Assembly (NCBI GenBank): GCA_036495195.1
Contig: DASXNH010000048.1
Location: 1-64,000 of the forward strand
DNA: 64,000 nt
Direction of reading: 5' to 3'
Source of the DNA: Palsa-872 sp036495195
GTDB taxonomy: Bacteria; Chloroflexota; Dormibacteria; Dormibacterales; Dormibacteraceae
Part shown: positions 25,448 through 34,648 of the stretch, piece by piece
How positions within the stretch are numbered: position 1 is the first letter of the stretch
How the letters are laid out: every line of letters begins with the position of its first letter
Notes under the pieces: generated by a model
What the model was told of the DNA's origin: nothing
Database searches by the model: none
The model's input: only the letters and a program-made list of their open reading frames with translations
Program-made: the position numbers and the translations under genes

Positions 25448-28400
25448 TCAGGGTCCCGACAGGGCGGCAGCGGCCCTTCCGGACTCATAGAGCTGGGCCA
25501 TCTCGTTCAGAAGCGTGACCAGGTCGCGCTGCCAGCCGTCTCCCTGGCGGCGAAGCTTGAGACGGTTGGGCGCGACGGCGATGCGGCCGGCCATTCGTCG
25601 GGTCAGCTCGTCGATATCGAGGTAGCGCTCCGGGTCGACGCGAATGACGATGTCGTGGCCTTCCGCGACGACTCCCCTGAGTCCCAGCCGCTGCCCCTTC
25701 AATTTGATGCGCAGCGAGTACGCCAGGTTGTTCAGCTGTGCCGGCCGCGGCCCGTAACGGTCTTCGAGCGAGCGCAGCACCGCCTCCAGCTCTTCGTCGT
25801 CTTCGGTTCCCGCGAGCTGGCGGTACGCGCCGAGGCGGAGCTTCTCGTCTCGAATGTATGAGCGCGGGATGAAGTGGTCGAGCGGGAGATCGAGATTCAT
25901 CTCAGTCGTCGACAGCACGTCGCCGACCGCGGTTTCCTCCGATCCGGACCGCATCTTCGTCACCGCACTCTGCAGCATCTGGAGGTACATCTCAAATCCC
26001 ACCGCGGCGATCGCGCCGTGCTGTTCGGTGCCGAGCAGATTGCCGGCGCCGCGGATCTCCAGGTCGCGGAGGGCAATCTTGAAACCCTGCCCCAGCTCAT
26101 GAAGGCCGGACATGACATCCAGCCGCTTGTCCGCGCGCTCCGTTAAAGAACGTCGCGGGTTGTACAGGAAATATGCATAAGCCCGCCTCCCCGAGCGTCC
26201 GACGCGTCCGCGCAGCTGATAGAGCTGAGCCAGCCCGAACCTGTCCGAGCGCTCGATGATGATCGTGTTGACGTTGGGAATGTCGAGACCCGATTCGATG
26301 ATGGTGGTGCAGACCAGAACGTCAAACTTGCCCGACTCGAACGCGACCATGACCTCGGCAAGCTGGTCCTCGTTCATCTGCCCGTGCCCGACCGTTACCC
26401 GCGCGTTCGGCACCAGCTCGCGCACGCGGTCGGCGGCCTTCTCGATGGTGCGAACCCGGTTGTGGACGAAGAACACCTGACCGCCACGCTGAAGCTCGCG
26501 AGTGATCGCCTCCTTGATGAGGGCGTCGTCGTCCGCTGTGACGTAGGTCTTGATCGGTTGACGCTCCTCCGGAGGAGTCTGGATCACGCTCATGTCGCGA
26601 ATGCCGCCCACCGCCATGTGGAGCGTTCGCGGGATCGGGGTCGCGGACAGCGACAGCACGTCAAGCTGCGTGCGCAGCTTTTTCAACCTTTCTTTTTGCA
26701 TCACGCCAAATCGGTGCTCCTCGTCGACGATCAGCAAACCCAGCCGCCTGAAGCGGACGTCGCGCTGAAGCAGGCGATGGGTTCCGACAACGATGTCGAC
26801 CTGCCCGGCCTTCAGGCCTTCAATGGTTTGGGCTTGAGTCTCGTCATCGACAAAGCGCGACAGCATCTCGACTGAAACCGGGAATTTGCTGAGCCGCTCC
26901 CGAAACACGTGGAAGTGCTGCTGCGCCAAAACTGTGGTTGGAGCCAGCACCGCCACTTGCTTCCCGCTCATCGCCGCTTTGAATGCCGCGCGCAGTGCGA
27001 GCTCGGTCTTCCCGAAGCCGACGTCGCCGCACAGCAACCGGTCCATCGGCTTGTCGGACTCCATGTCGGCTTTGATCTCCGCGAGCGCCGCCACCTGGTC
27101 CGGGGTCTCCTCATAGGGAAACGACCCCTCGAGCTCCTCCTGCCAGGCGGTATCGGGCGCGAACGCGATTCCCGGCCTGGCCTCTCGCAGTGAATAGATC
27201 CGAAGGAGGTCGTCGGCAACGTCCTGGACGACCTTCTTGGCGCGCCCTCGGGCTCTCGTCCAATCGCCGCTCCCGAGCCGATGGAGCGTCGGCTGGCCCT
27301 CGCCGCCCAGGTACTTCTGGACTCGATCCAGGTTCTCGACCGGCACGAAGAGACGGTCGCCCTCGGCATACTCGAGCTCGAGATACTCGCGATGGGCGCC
27401 GTCGGTCTCGATCAGGCGCATCCCTTTGAAGCGAGCGATTCCATGGTCCACGTGCACCACGAGCTCGTCCGGCGAGAAGTCCAGCGTGAACTCGCGGGTC
27501 AGATCCTGGGCTCGGGTTGCCACGCGACCGGTGCCGCGGCCGCCCGGCCGCCTAAGCCGGCCGAAGAGCTCAGCGTCGGTGGCCAGGTAGAAGTTGATCG
27601 CAGCCTGCGAGCACCCGGCCGTGATATCGGCGTCCGCCCGCAGAAAGGCCGGCTTGAGCTCGAGGTCGAGGTCAAGGTCCACGTCTTGGGGCTGGGTTTC
27701 CACCCTGCTTTCGCTGAGGAGCGCCGCCAGGCGTTCGGCCTGTTCGGTGGCCATCACGACCGTCGCGGAGCCGGCCAGGGCGACCGCATCCGCGAGGGCT
27801 CGCGGGCGGCCGACGAAGGGTTCGGCCGGCACCCAGCCGAGGTCGGTCGCGCCGTCCACCTCGCCGGCGCTCACCAGCAGGCGGTACCAGGTGGCTGCCG
27901 GTTCGAGCCGGTCGAGCGGAGCCATCGGCAGCGTGAACCCGCGCGGCAGCTCACCACCACCGGCCTCGGCGGCCGCCAGCATGTCGGTCTCATCGACGAG
28001 GGACCGAGCATCAGCACGCTGCCTTTCCGCCTCGAAGTCAAGCACCACAACGTCATTCGGGAGATGGTCGAAAAGTGAGGGGCGCGATGGATCGACATAA
28101 GCGGCGTAGAACTCGACTCCGGGGAACGCGGCGCCCGAACCGAGCCGGACGAGCTCATCCTCCCAGTCACCCCGCACGTCCTCGCGCAGGTTGTCGAGTG
28201 AGACCGCTCCGAGCAATCGCGTGACCGCGGCGGATCCGCGGCGAGCGCCCAGCAGCAGCTCGCGTCCGGCGCGAATCGAAACGTTGGGGACCGCCATCAC
28301 CGAGCGCTGGTTTTCAGGGTCGAAGAGCCGAAGGGTCTCGATCACGTCACCCGACCATTCGGCGCGGACCGGTGTGTCAGCCGCCGCGGGGAACACGTCA

Positions 28401-28939
28401 AGGATTCCCCCACGGACCGAGAACTGGCCGCGATTCTCCACCAGCGCCTCTCTCGAGTAACCGAGCTCGACCAGGCGTGCGGCAGCTGAGACCGGATCAG
28501 GGCCCTTGCCCGGGGCCAACACCAGAGTGCCTTCGGCCAGCTCGGAAGGCGAGATCGTCATCCGCACGCCGGCTCGCCGAGACGAGACCACAACCTTCGG
28601 CCGGGTCCTGTCGGCGATTGCAGAGAGCGCATCAAGGCGCTTGTTGACTGCGGGGTCGCTGGCGGGCGGCCGATCCAGAAACGAGACGGCGACCTCGGCG
28701 AACACATGCGTCTCCGGGCGCCCCGCAAGCCATGGTCGAAGCTCATCGGCAAAGCGGTCGGGGGACGACACGAGGACCAGAAGGGAGCGCCCGCGCGCCT
28801 CGCACGCGCGGGCGATGGAGCCGGCGACGATCGGCCAGGCTGCCCTTGGCAACCGGCCTGCACGGAACTCCGATGGAGGGCCGTCCAGCCACCGCTCAAT
28901 GCGAGCGGCTTTGATTGTCTCCTCCCACAGAGTGCTCAT
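25448..28939 (-). CDS. mfd: Transcription-repair coupling factor
   Basis: Removes RNA polymerase stalled at DNA lesions and recruits UvrA. The protein of about 1163 residues has UvrB-like N-terminal domains, the RNA-polymerase-interacting CarD-like domain near residues 480-560 (DELVVHVDHGIARFKGM), a RecG-like translocase with Walker A CGDVGFGKTELALRAA, DEEHRF and the TRG motif region, and a C-terminal TRCF domain (PRSYIRDEKLRLGAYRQLAG). The ATG at 28939 overlaps the pth stop as ATGA behind a GAGGAG site. Confidence 0.97.
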   Translation of the reverse strand: MSTLWEETIKAARIERWLDGPPSEFRAGRLPRAAWPIVAGSIARACEARGRSLLVLVSSPDRFADELRPWLAGRPETHVFAEVAVSFLDRPPASDPAVNKRLDALSAIADRTRPKVVVSSRRAGVRMTISPSELAEGTLVLAPGKGPDPVSAAARLVELGYSREALVENRGQFSVRGGILDVFPAAADTPVRAEWSGDVIETLRLFDPENQRSVMAVPNVSIRAGRELLLGARRGSAAVTRLLGAVSLDNLREDVRGDWEDELVRLGSGAAFPGVEFYAAYVDPSRPSLFDHLPNDVVVLDFEAERQRADARSLVDETDMLAAAEAGGGELPRGFTLPMAPLDRLEPAATWYRLLVSAGEVDGATDLGWVPAEPFVGRPRALADAVALAGSATVVMATEQAERLAALLSESRVETQPQDVDLDLDLELKPAFLRADADITAGCSQAAINFYLATDAELFGRLRRPGGRGTGRVATRAQDLTREFTLDFSPDELVVHVDHGIARFKGMRLIETDGAHREYLELEYAEGDRLFVPVENLDRVQKYLGGEGQPTLHRLGSGDWTRARGRAKKVVQDVADDLLRIYSLREARPGIAFAPDTAWQEELEGSFPYEETPDQVAALAEIKADMESDKPMDRLLCGDVGFGKTELALRAAFKAAMSGKQVAVLAPTTVLAQQHFHVFRERLSKFPVSVEMLSRFVDDETQAQTIEGLKAGQVDIVVGTHRLLQRDVRFRRLGLLIVDEEHRFGVMQKERLKKLRTQLDVLSLSATPIPRTLHMAVGGIRDMSVIQTPPEERQPIKTYVTADDDALIKEAITRELQRGGQVFFVHNRVRTIEKAADRVRELVPNARVTVGHGQMNEDQLAEVMVAFESGKFDVLVCTTIIESGLDIPNVNTIIIERSDRFGLAQLYQLRGRVGRSGRRAYAYFLYNPRRSLTERADKRLDVMSGLHELGQGFKIALRDLEIRGAGNLLGTEQHGAIAAVGFEMYLQMLQSAVTKMRSGSEETAVGDVLSTTEMNLDLPLDHFIPRSYIRDEKLRLGAYRQLAGTEDDEELEAVLRSLEDRYGPRPAQLNNLAYSLRIKLKGQRLGLRGVVAEGHDIVIRVDPERYLDIDELTRRMAGRIAVAPNRLKLRRQGDGWQRDLVTLLNEMAQLYESGRAAAALSGP

Positions 28940-29571
28940 TTCAGCTCCTCGCACCCGAGCGAGCCTGGGCGGTTGAACTGCTCCATGGCGCGCTCGATGC
29001 CGGCTTCGATCGCAAGCTCCAGAGCGCTCGCCACGCCGTCGACAATGTTCGTCATGCGGGCAGCTTCCGCTTTGGTGAACCGTCCGAGCACAAAGCTGCG
29101 GCCCGCAGGAGACCCTTTTCGGGGCGGCTTACCGATTCCGACCCGGAAGCGCACGAAGTCCTCGGTGCCCAACGAGCTGATCACCGAAAGGACGCCGTTA
29201 TGTCCGGCGCCTGAGCCTCCCCGCTTGATCCGCAGGCGGCATAGCGGTAGGTCGAGCTCGTCGTGCACCACCCAGACGCGCTCCGGAGTGAGATTCAGGT
29301 CGCGCACTGCTTTCGCCACCGATTGGCCCGAAAGATTCATGTAGGTCTGCGGCAGCACCAGCCAGATGCTCTTTGCCTCGGAGTGCCCAACCAGGGATTG
29401 CCAGCGCTTGCGCTCGAGCCGGATGCCCAGCCGCTTGCCGAGCTCCCGCACGCATGCGAACCCGAGGTTATGGCGCGTGTCCTCATAGCCCGACTCCGGA
29501 TTGCCAAGGCCCACTATCAACAGCTCTTCTGGATCCAATCTCTGAGTTATCCCAAATCCGAGTAGACGCAA
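28936..29571 (-). CDS. pth: Peptidyl-tRNA hydrolase
   Basis: Recycles peptidyl-tRNA released during translation. LIVGLGNPESGYEDTRHNLGF contains the conserved Asn and catalytic His, followed by LPQTYMNLSGQSV, VVHDELDLPL with the catalytic Asp, RGGSGAGHNGVLSVIS and FVRFRVGIG. Most Pth proteins start just before the IVGLGNP strand, so the TTG at 29571 may be too far upstream; TTG codons at 29538 and 29520 are alternatives, none with a clear ribosome binding site. It is followed by mfd with an ATGA overlap. Confidence 0.92.
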   Translation of the reverse strand: MRLLGFGITQRLDPEELLIVGLGNPESGYEDTRHNLGFACVRELGKRLGIRLERKRWQSLVGHSEAKSIWLVLPQTYMNLSGQSVAKAVRDLNLTPERVWVVHDELDLPLCRLRIKRGGSGAGHNGVLSVISSLGTEDFVRFRVGIGKPPRKGSPAGRSFVLGRFTKAEAARMTNIVDGVASALELAIEAGIERAMEQFNRPGSLGCEELK

Positions 29572-29642
29572 ATCGGCCCGCGGCGAGCGCCGCAGACCCT
29601 GTCTCCCCTCTTGGGGAGGAGGCTGATGAGTCTACGCGGAGA

Positions 29643-30116
29643 TCAGAGGCGGCCGGCGGGCAATCGCAGGTTCGAAAGCGCCAGCGCGGCGACGGTCAGA
29701 CGCGTCATCTCTTTCCGCTCAGCGGCGGCCGCATGATCCCAGCCCAGAAGGTGCAGCATGCCGTGGACGCAAAGCAGGGCGAACTCGCTCAGGGGCGGAT
29801 GCGCGAACTCCGCCGCCTGACGGATGACGGTTTCCCACGAAATGGCGAGGTCGCCAAGGTGCTCGCCCGAACCTTCGAATGAAAGGACGTCGGTCACCGA
29901 ATCATGGCCCGCATATGTTTGGTTGAGCCGGCGCAGCTCGGCATCCCCTGAGATCCGGACGGCGACGGTGGAGGTCCCTTCAGGCAGCCGGGCCGCGACC
30001 TCGGGTATCGATGCGGCACGGCTGAGCACCGACCGCACGAACGAAGTTGCAACAGGCGCCTGCACCGCTTTAACCACTTCGACCGCCAGCCGAGGAGAGT
30101 CAGGCACCGCCATCAA
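29643..30116 (-). CDS. ybeY: Endoribonuclease YbeY (rRNA maturation)
   Basis: Zinc-dependent RNase that matures 16S rRNA 3' ends and supports ribosome quality control. The 157-residue protein has the diagnostic HGMLHLLGWDH zinc motif near residue 117 and LNQTYAGHDSVTDVLSF upstream. Length is standard. Downstream on the minus strand a perfect hairpin CTCCCC-tctt-GGGGAG (plus-strand 29603-29618) separates it from pth. It is divergent from the GalE-like gene with a 24-base gap. Confidence 0.93.
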   Translation of the reverse strand: MMAVPDSPRLAVEVVKAVQAPVATSFVRSVLSRAASIPEVAARLPEGTSTVAVRISGDAELRRLNQTYAGHDSVTDVLSFEGSGEHLGDLAISWETVIRQAAEFAHPPLSEFALLCVHGMLHLLGWDHAAAAERKEMTRLTVAALALSNLRLPAGRL

Positions 30117-30126
30117 GTAAACCCGT

Positions 30127-30132
30127 TAGAGT
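30127..30132 (+). promoter_or_regulatory. Candidate -10 element of a leaderless promoter
   Basis: TAGAGT ends eight bases before the GTG at 30141, which suits a transcript starting at the start codon. An AGGAG is present but only two bases from the GTG, too close for a normal ribosome binding site. Confidence 0.35.
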
Positions 30133-30140
30133 CAGGAGTA

Positions 30141-31082
30141 GTGCGGATTCTGGTGACGGGCGGTGCCGGTTTCATCGGTTCCCACGTTGTCGACGCATAT
30201 GTCGCGGCGGGCCACGAGGTCGCCATCCTCGACGATTTCAGCACCGGCAATGAAGCCAATCTCAATCGTGCCGCGGAAGTACATCGGGTCGACCTCCGCG
30301 ACCAGCCGGCCGTCGAGAAGGCGGTCGCGTCATTCCGGCCCGAGATCGTCAACCACCATGCCGCGCAGTCGGAGGTGCCGAAGTCGGTCGCCGACCCGGG
30401 TCTGGATGCTCACATCAACATCGTCGGCGGTTTGAATCTTCTGAAGGCGAGCCTCGACCACAAAGTGAGGAAGGTGATCTTCATCTCCACCGGCGGGGCG
30501 CTGTACGGCGAGCCGGACGTGGTGCCTGCTGACGAAGACCACCCAGTGAGGCCTCTGTCTCCCTACGGCACGAGCAAATTCAGCTTCGAGCAGTATCTCG
30601 GGACCTTTAAGCGCACCTATGGACTCGAGTTCACGGTCCTGCGCTACGCCAACATCTACGGCCCACGGCAGGACTTCTTTGCGGAGGAGGGAAGGGTGGT
30701 GGCAATCTTCGCCAGCCGGATGCTGGCGGGCAAGCCCGTCACCGTCGATGGCGACGGCGAGCAGTCGCGCGACATGCTCCACGTCGGCGACGCCGCCACC
30801 GCCAACCTCGCCGCCCTCGACCGTGGCGATGGCGAGATCTTTCACGTCAGCACGGGCGTGCCGGTGTCGGTCAACGACCTCTTTCGCAAGCTGGCCATCC
30901 TTACGGATTACCAGCTCGCGCCCAACCACGGGCCTCGGCGAAAGGGCGATGTGTACCGGATCGCCCTGGACAACACGCGCGCGCGCCGCGGCCTTGGCTG
31001 GGAGCCGCGGGTCAGCCTCGAGGAAGGATTGAGCTTGACTATCGATTACTTCCGAGAGCAGGTCTCGCAGGCTCCGGCATGA
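30141..31082 (+). CDS. NAD-dependent sugar epimerase (GalE-like SDR)
   Basis: A 313-residue extended short-chain dehydrogenase. It has the NAD-binding TGGAGFIGSHVVDAY, DDFSTGN, the HHAAQSEVPKSV segment, catalytic STGGALYGE and YGTSK, and YGPRQ for sugar binding. Best match by eye is UDP-glucose 4-epimerase-like enzymes with broad substrate range; the exact sugar cannot be read from sequence. It is the first gene of the glycan region, divergent from ybeY, and uses GTG 30141. Confidence 0.85.
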   Translation: MRILVTGGAGFIGSHVVDAYVAAGHEVAILDDFSTGNEANLNRAAEVHRVDLRDQPAVEKAVASFRPEIVNHHAAQSEVPKSVADPGLDAHINIVGGLNLLKASLDHKVRKVIFISTGGALYGEPDVVPADEDHPVRPLSPYGTSKFSFEQYLGTFKRTYGLEFTVLRYANIYGPRQDFFAEEGRVVAIFASRMLAGKPVTVDGDGEQSRDMLHVGDAATANLAALDRGDGEIFHVSTGVPVSVNDLFRKLAILTDYQLAPNHGPRRKGDVYRIALDNTRARRGLGWEPRVSLEEGLSLTIDYFREQVSQAPA

Positions 31083-31107
31083 GCGCCGGCCGTTTCGTCG
31101 CAGCGAC

Positions 31108-31476
31108 GTGACAGCAACCCTCGGCTCGCTCCACGGCTTTGCGGCCCGCGCCCTGCTTGCCTACGCGGTAGCGCTGGCGCTTTGGGGCACATACAGATAC
31201 TTTCGCAACCAGGAGCTGGGAGGCGGGTTCAGGGCGAGCTTCCTGATCATGGCCGGCCTCACCGCCGTGCAGGGCCTCCTCGGTCTCGCGACATTCTTAT
31301 TGGGGGCACGGCCGACCGAGCTGCTGCACGTGGTCTATGGCATATTCGCGGTGATCTTCTTACCGGGAACCTATCTATACGCCCAGGGCGGATCTAAGCG
31401 CCGTGAAGCTGTGATTCTGGCCGGCGCCGCCTGGATAGTGAGCATCGCCTACCTGCGCGGCATCGCCACGGGGTGA
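31108..31476 (+). CDS. Small four-helix membrane protein
   Basis: A 122-residue protein with four predicted membrane segments (about 8-27, 43-65, 70-90, 102-120) and a short basic loop GGSKRREA before the last one. I do not recognise a family with confidence. It starts at GTG 31108, 25 bases after the epimerase stop, so co-transcription is likely, and converges on the VIT1-type gene with a 2-base gap. Confidence 0.65.
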   Translation: MTATLGSLHGFAARALLAYAVALALWGTYRYFRNQELGGGFRASFLIMAGLTAVQGLLGLATFLLGARPTELLHVVYGIFAVIFLPGTYLYAQGGSKRREAVILAGAAWIVSIAYLRGIATG

Positions 31477-31478
31477 GG

Positions 31479-32681
31479 CTAGGCCCGAAAGAGAACGCCC
31501 ACCACATAGGTGGCCGCAGCGACCGCGGTGCCGACGGCCAGCATCTCCAGGCCGGAGCGCAAACCGCCTTTGCCCGTGAAGAAGGACCGTGCGGATCCGA
31601 TCAAGAACAGGAATGCGGCGCACAGTACGAAGGCGATGATGAGCGCCGCAAGGCCAGAAAAGGAGGCGCCAACGAGAGCGCGGCCGCCTAGGTAACCGAC
31701 GACCGGAATCACCCCTCCCACCAGGGTCGAGACGCCGGCCACGACGCCCTCGCGGACCGGATTCTCGAACTGGGCAACGTCGAGGCCGAGCTCTTCTCGG
31801 GCCTGCGTCTCGAGCCACACCTTCTTATCGGAGGTGATGCGGCCGACAATCGTCTTGGCCTCGTCCGGCGTCAGGCCCTTGGACCGGTAGATCTTCACCA
31901 GCTCTGCGCGTTCGAGGTCGGGCATCGCCTCGATCTCGGCGGCTTCGCGCGCCAGCTGGCCCTCGTACACCTCGCGTTGGGATTTGCTTGACAGGTAGGC
32001 CCCCCCGGCCATCGAAACGGCCGAAGCCATCATCGCCGACAGTCCGCCGATCAAGACCACACGCGGATCGACTGTGGCGCCCCCCACTCCAGCGAGAACG
32101 CCGAGGGTTGCCGTCAGCCCGTCGTTGACGCCGTAAATGACATTTCGAATGCTCTCGAAGCCACTGCCGTGCCACTCCTCGTCAACGAAGTCGACCCGGG
32201 AGCCGTCGTCAACCGAGGCGCCCCCAGAAGCCGGAGCGGAATCGCTGGTTTCGACCACATCCTCCGGTGATTGGTGATCGAGCTCCTCGGGCAGGACCTT
32301 GCGAAGCACGCCCTGGGCGCCTGGGTCCGACACCGTCGTCACCTGACCGAGATATGCACGCAGGACCTGGCCCTCCGCCGCGCCGGCGAGCGCCAGAGCC
32401 GGACCGATCCCAGCGATGCGCGCGAGGGCGGCCAGCGCTTGCGCGGTCACCCGAGGTTGACGTTCCGGCAGCTTCACGCCACCGCGTGTAAGCAGCTCAG
32501 CCCAAGCGTGGGCATGTCGCTTTTCAGTCACGGCCAGCGCATTCAATCGTTTTTTGAGGCCCGCATCCGAAGCGACCCCAGCGAGTGCCTGGTAGACGCC
32601 CGCCATTCGTGTCTCGCTTTCCCAGTTCGAGCGCAGGGATTTGGTATCCGGTTCAGACAGGCCTCGGTTGGGGGGCGCCAC
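31479..32681 (-). CDS. Ferritin-like / VIT1-CCC1 family metal transporter
   Basis: A 400-residue fusion. Residues 1-140 are ferritin-like (RSNWESETRMAGVYQALAG, EKRHAHAWAELL with metal-ligand Glu/His spacing), followed by a linker and a VIT1/CCC1 domain from about residue 175 (ESIRNVIYGVNDGLTATLGV, five membrane segments, EAKTIVGRI helix region, FLFLIGSARSFFTGKGGL). VIT1 proteins export iron or manganese out of the cytoplasm; the ferritin-like part probably senses or delivers the metal. Start GTG 32681 gives the proper ferritin-like N-terminus; TACGAT lies six bases upstream, a possible leaderless promoter. Confidence 0.85.
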   Translation of the reverse strand: MAPPNRGLSEPDTKSLRSNWESETRMAGVYQALAGVASDAGLKKRLNALAVTEKRHAHAWAELLTRGGVKLPERQPRVTAQALAALARIAGIGPALALAGAAEGQVLRAYLGQVTTVSDPGAQGVLRKVLPEELDHQSPEDVVETSDSAPASGGASVDDGSRVDFVDEEWHGSGFESIRNVIYGVNDGLTATLGVLAGVGGATVDPRVVLIGGLSAMMASAVSMAGGAYLSSKSQREVYEGQLAREAAEIEAMPDLERAELVKIYRSKGLTPDEAKTIVGRITSDKKVWLETQAREELGLDVAQFENPVREGVVAGVSTLVGGVIPVVGYLGGRALVGASFSGLAALIIAFVLCAAFLFLIGSARSFFTGKGGLRSGLEMLAVGTAVAAATYVVGVLFRA

Positions 32682-32820
32682 GTGTCTATCGTAGGGATGG
32701 GTCGCCGGTGCCCTCACCTGGGCCGGCGGCGACGGGCGAATCTGGCACCTCGTCATCGTGCGGAGTGCCGAACGCCGCGAGAGATGGTCGCGGCTGATTG
32801 GCTTAACGTAGGCACTCTCG

Positions 32821-33873
32821 ATGACGCCCGCCACGCTTCGCGCTGATTCCGGTCTCAACCCACGTTCCAGGCCAAAGGCTGCGCGTGCTGCCGAACGCGG
32901 GCCGGCGCGCCGGCTCCTCATCACCGGCGGAGCTGGATTCCTCGGCGTCAACGCGGCAGCCCGGATGATCGAGGACGGCTGGCACGTAACCCTGCTCGAC
33001 AACCTCAGCCGCCCCGGGACCGAGCGAAACCTGAGGTGGTTGATCAACGAGTACCCCGCCGAAACGACGTTCATCAAGGAAGACGTGAGGAACGCCAGCG
33101 CTTTGAGCGAGCACGTCAAGAACCAGGACGCGATCCTCCACCTCGCGGGGCAGGTGGCTGTGACAACATCGCTGGTCGATCCGGTCACTGACTTCGACGT
33201 CAACGCCGGTGGCACGCTGAACATGCTCGAGGCGACGCGTAAGCACAATCCGGAAATGCCCTTTGTTTTTGCATCGACGAACAAGGTGTACGGAAAGCTC
33301 GACAAGAACAACGTCGCCTGTAAAGAGAGCCAGCCCATCGATTTTCACAGTCCCTACGGGTGCAGCAAGGGGTCCGCCGACCAGTACGTCAGGGACTACG
33401 CCCGCTGCTACCACATGAACACGGTCGTGCTGCGCCAGAGCTGCATCTATGGAGCGCACCAATATGGATCCGAGGACCAGGGCTGGGTCGCGCATTTCGT
33501 CCACTCGATCCTCAACAAGCGCCCGATGACCATCTACGGAGACGGCACACAGGTGAGGGACCTGCTTGACGCGCGCGACCTCTGCAGCCTCTACTCCACT
33601 GTCATCGACCAGATCGACAAGACGCGCGGTGAGATCTACAACGTGGGCGGCGGCCCGACGAACCAGCGGAACCTGCTGGAGGTGATCGGCCAGATCGGAG
33701 AGCTAACCCACCAGACCCCGGAGCTCACCTTCGCCGACTGGCGCGAAGGCGACCAGACGTACTACGTGAGCGACATCACCAAAGCCAAACACGACCTGGG
33801 TTGGTCGCCGGAAATTCAATTCGACGGAGGATTGCGGGATCTGATCGTATGGGCGGCCTCATCCAACGGCTGA
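32821..33873 (+). CDS. CDP-paratose 2-epimerase-like SDR
   Basis: A 350-residue extended SDR. The core begins after about 30 basic residues at LLITGGAGFLGVNAA, then LLDNLSRPGTERNLRWL, LHLAGQVAVTTSLVDP, FASTNKVYG, FHSPYGCSKGSADQYV with catalytic YxxxK, RQSCIYGAHQYGSEDQGWVA and GDGTQVRDLLDARDL. The NLSRPGTERNL and GQVAVTTS blocks are characteristic of CDP-paratose/tyvelose epimerases, which make 3,6-dideoxyhexoses for surface glycans. No other CDP-dideoxyhexose genes are in the window, so the actual substrate is uncertain. Confidence 0.82.
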   Translation: MTPATLRADSGLNPRSRPKAARAAERGPARRLLITGGAGFLGVNAAARMIEDGWHVTLLDNLSRPGTERNLRWLINEYPAETTFIKEDVRNASALSEHVKNQDAILHLAGQVAVTTSLVDPVTDFDVNAGGTLNMLEATRKHNPEMPFVFASTNKVYGKLDKNNVACKESQPIDFHSPYGCSKGSADQYVRDYARCYHMNTVVLRQSCIYGAHQYGSEDQGWVAHFVHSILNKRPMTIYGDGTQVRDLLDARDLCSLYSTVIDQIDKTRGEIYNVGGGPTNQRNLLEVIGQIGELTHQTPELTFADWREGDQTYYVSDITKAKHDLGWSPEIQFDGGLRDLIVWAASSNG

Positions 33874-33880
33874 GGTCAGG

Positions 33881-34648
33881 CTATGCACGCTTCCTCGCGA
33901 CGGCGACCAGCGACAGACCGAATGGAGGCTTCATGCGTTTCTCCACCGCCTTGAGAGCGGGAAGCAACGCTTGCAGGGTTTTGAAATGGCCCTGACCATG
34001 AATTCGCCGTTTTAGCAGTCGGTACTGAAACCACCAACCCGCCGCACCCAGCATGTTGAAACGGTGCAGACGAACGATATCCAGGCCCGCCTCCGTGATG
34101 AGTCGCCGCAGGTCTTTTCGTGAATATCGGCGAAAGTGCCCTTCCATTTCGTCGTACCGGCCGAACAATGCCGGGTGCGCGGGCACGAGAATCGCTACGG
34201 CGCCACCTGGTTCCACCACGTCCGCCATCGCGGCCAGCGCCGCCACGTCGTCTTGCACATGCTCCAGCACGTTGATGCAGATGATCGTGTCGAAACGATG
34301 ACCTTTGAGCATCAGGCGCGATTCGATCGAATGTGAGCTGATGTCGAGCGCAGCAAACTCGTGGTGTTGGGCCTTCAGGAATCGCAGTCGCGCGTACTGG
34401 ATAAGGTCTGCCTCGACATCGACCCCCATCACATACTCGCGCGGTTGCAGTTGGGCCAAGATGCTGCCTACGCCACAGCCAACCTCGAGGAGGCGCCCTC
34501 CAAGGTATGACTCGAACTGCTCCAGCTGCCAACGCATGTACGGCGCGTTGACTTCGTCGAACATCAGGTATCGGTTCAACCGAGCAATCGAAGAAGTACC
34601 CTCGACCTCGGGACTGAGCTCGATCGGCTCGACGGCCACGTCACTCAT
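33881..34648 (-). CDS. SAM-dependent methyltransferase
   Basis: A 255-residue class I methyltransferase. Motif I is LLEVGCGVGSILAQL, followed by VMGVDVEADLI, FDTIICINVLEHVQDD and GGAVAILVPAHPALFGRYDE with the family-typical EGHFRRYSRKDLRRLI. Such enzymes in polysaccharide loci methylate sugars or lipid-linked precursors. The ATG at 34648 overlaps the stop of the GT-C gene (ATGA), making it the last gene of the run that begins at rfbD or the GT2 gene. Confidence 0.85.
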   Translation of the reverse strand: MSDVAVEPIELSPEVEGTSSIARLNRYLMFDEVNAPYMRWQLEQFESYLGGRLLEVGCGVGSILAQLQPREYVMGVDVEADLIQYARLRFLKAQHHEFAALDISSHSIESRLMLKGHRFDTIICINVLEHVQDDVAALAAMADVVEPGGAVAILVPAHPALFGRYDEMEGHFRRYSRKDLRRLITEAGLDIVRLHRFNMLGAAGWWFQYRLLKRRIHGQGHFKTLQALLPALKAVEKRMKPPFGLSLVAVARKRA

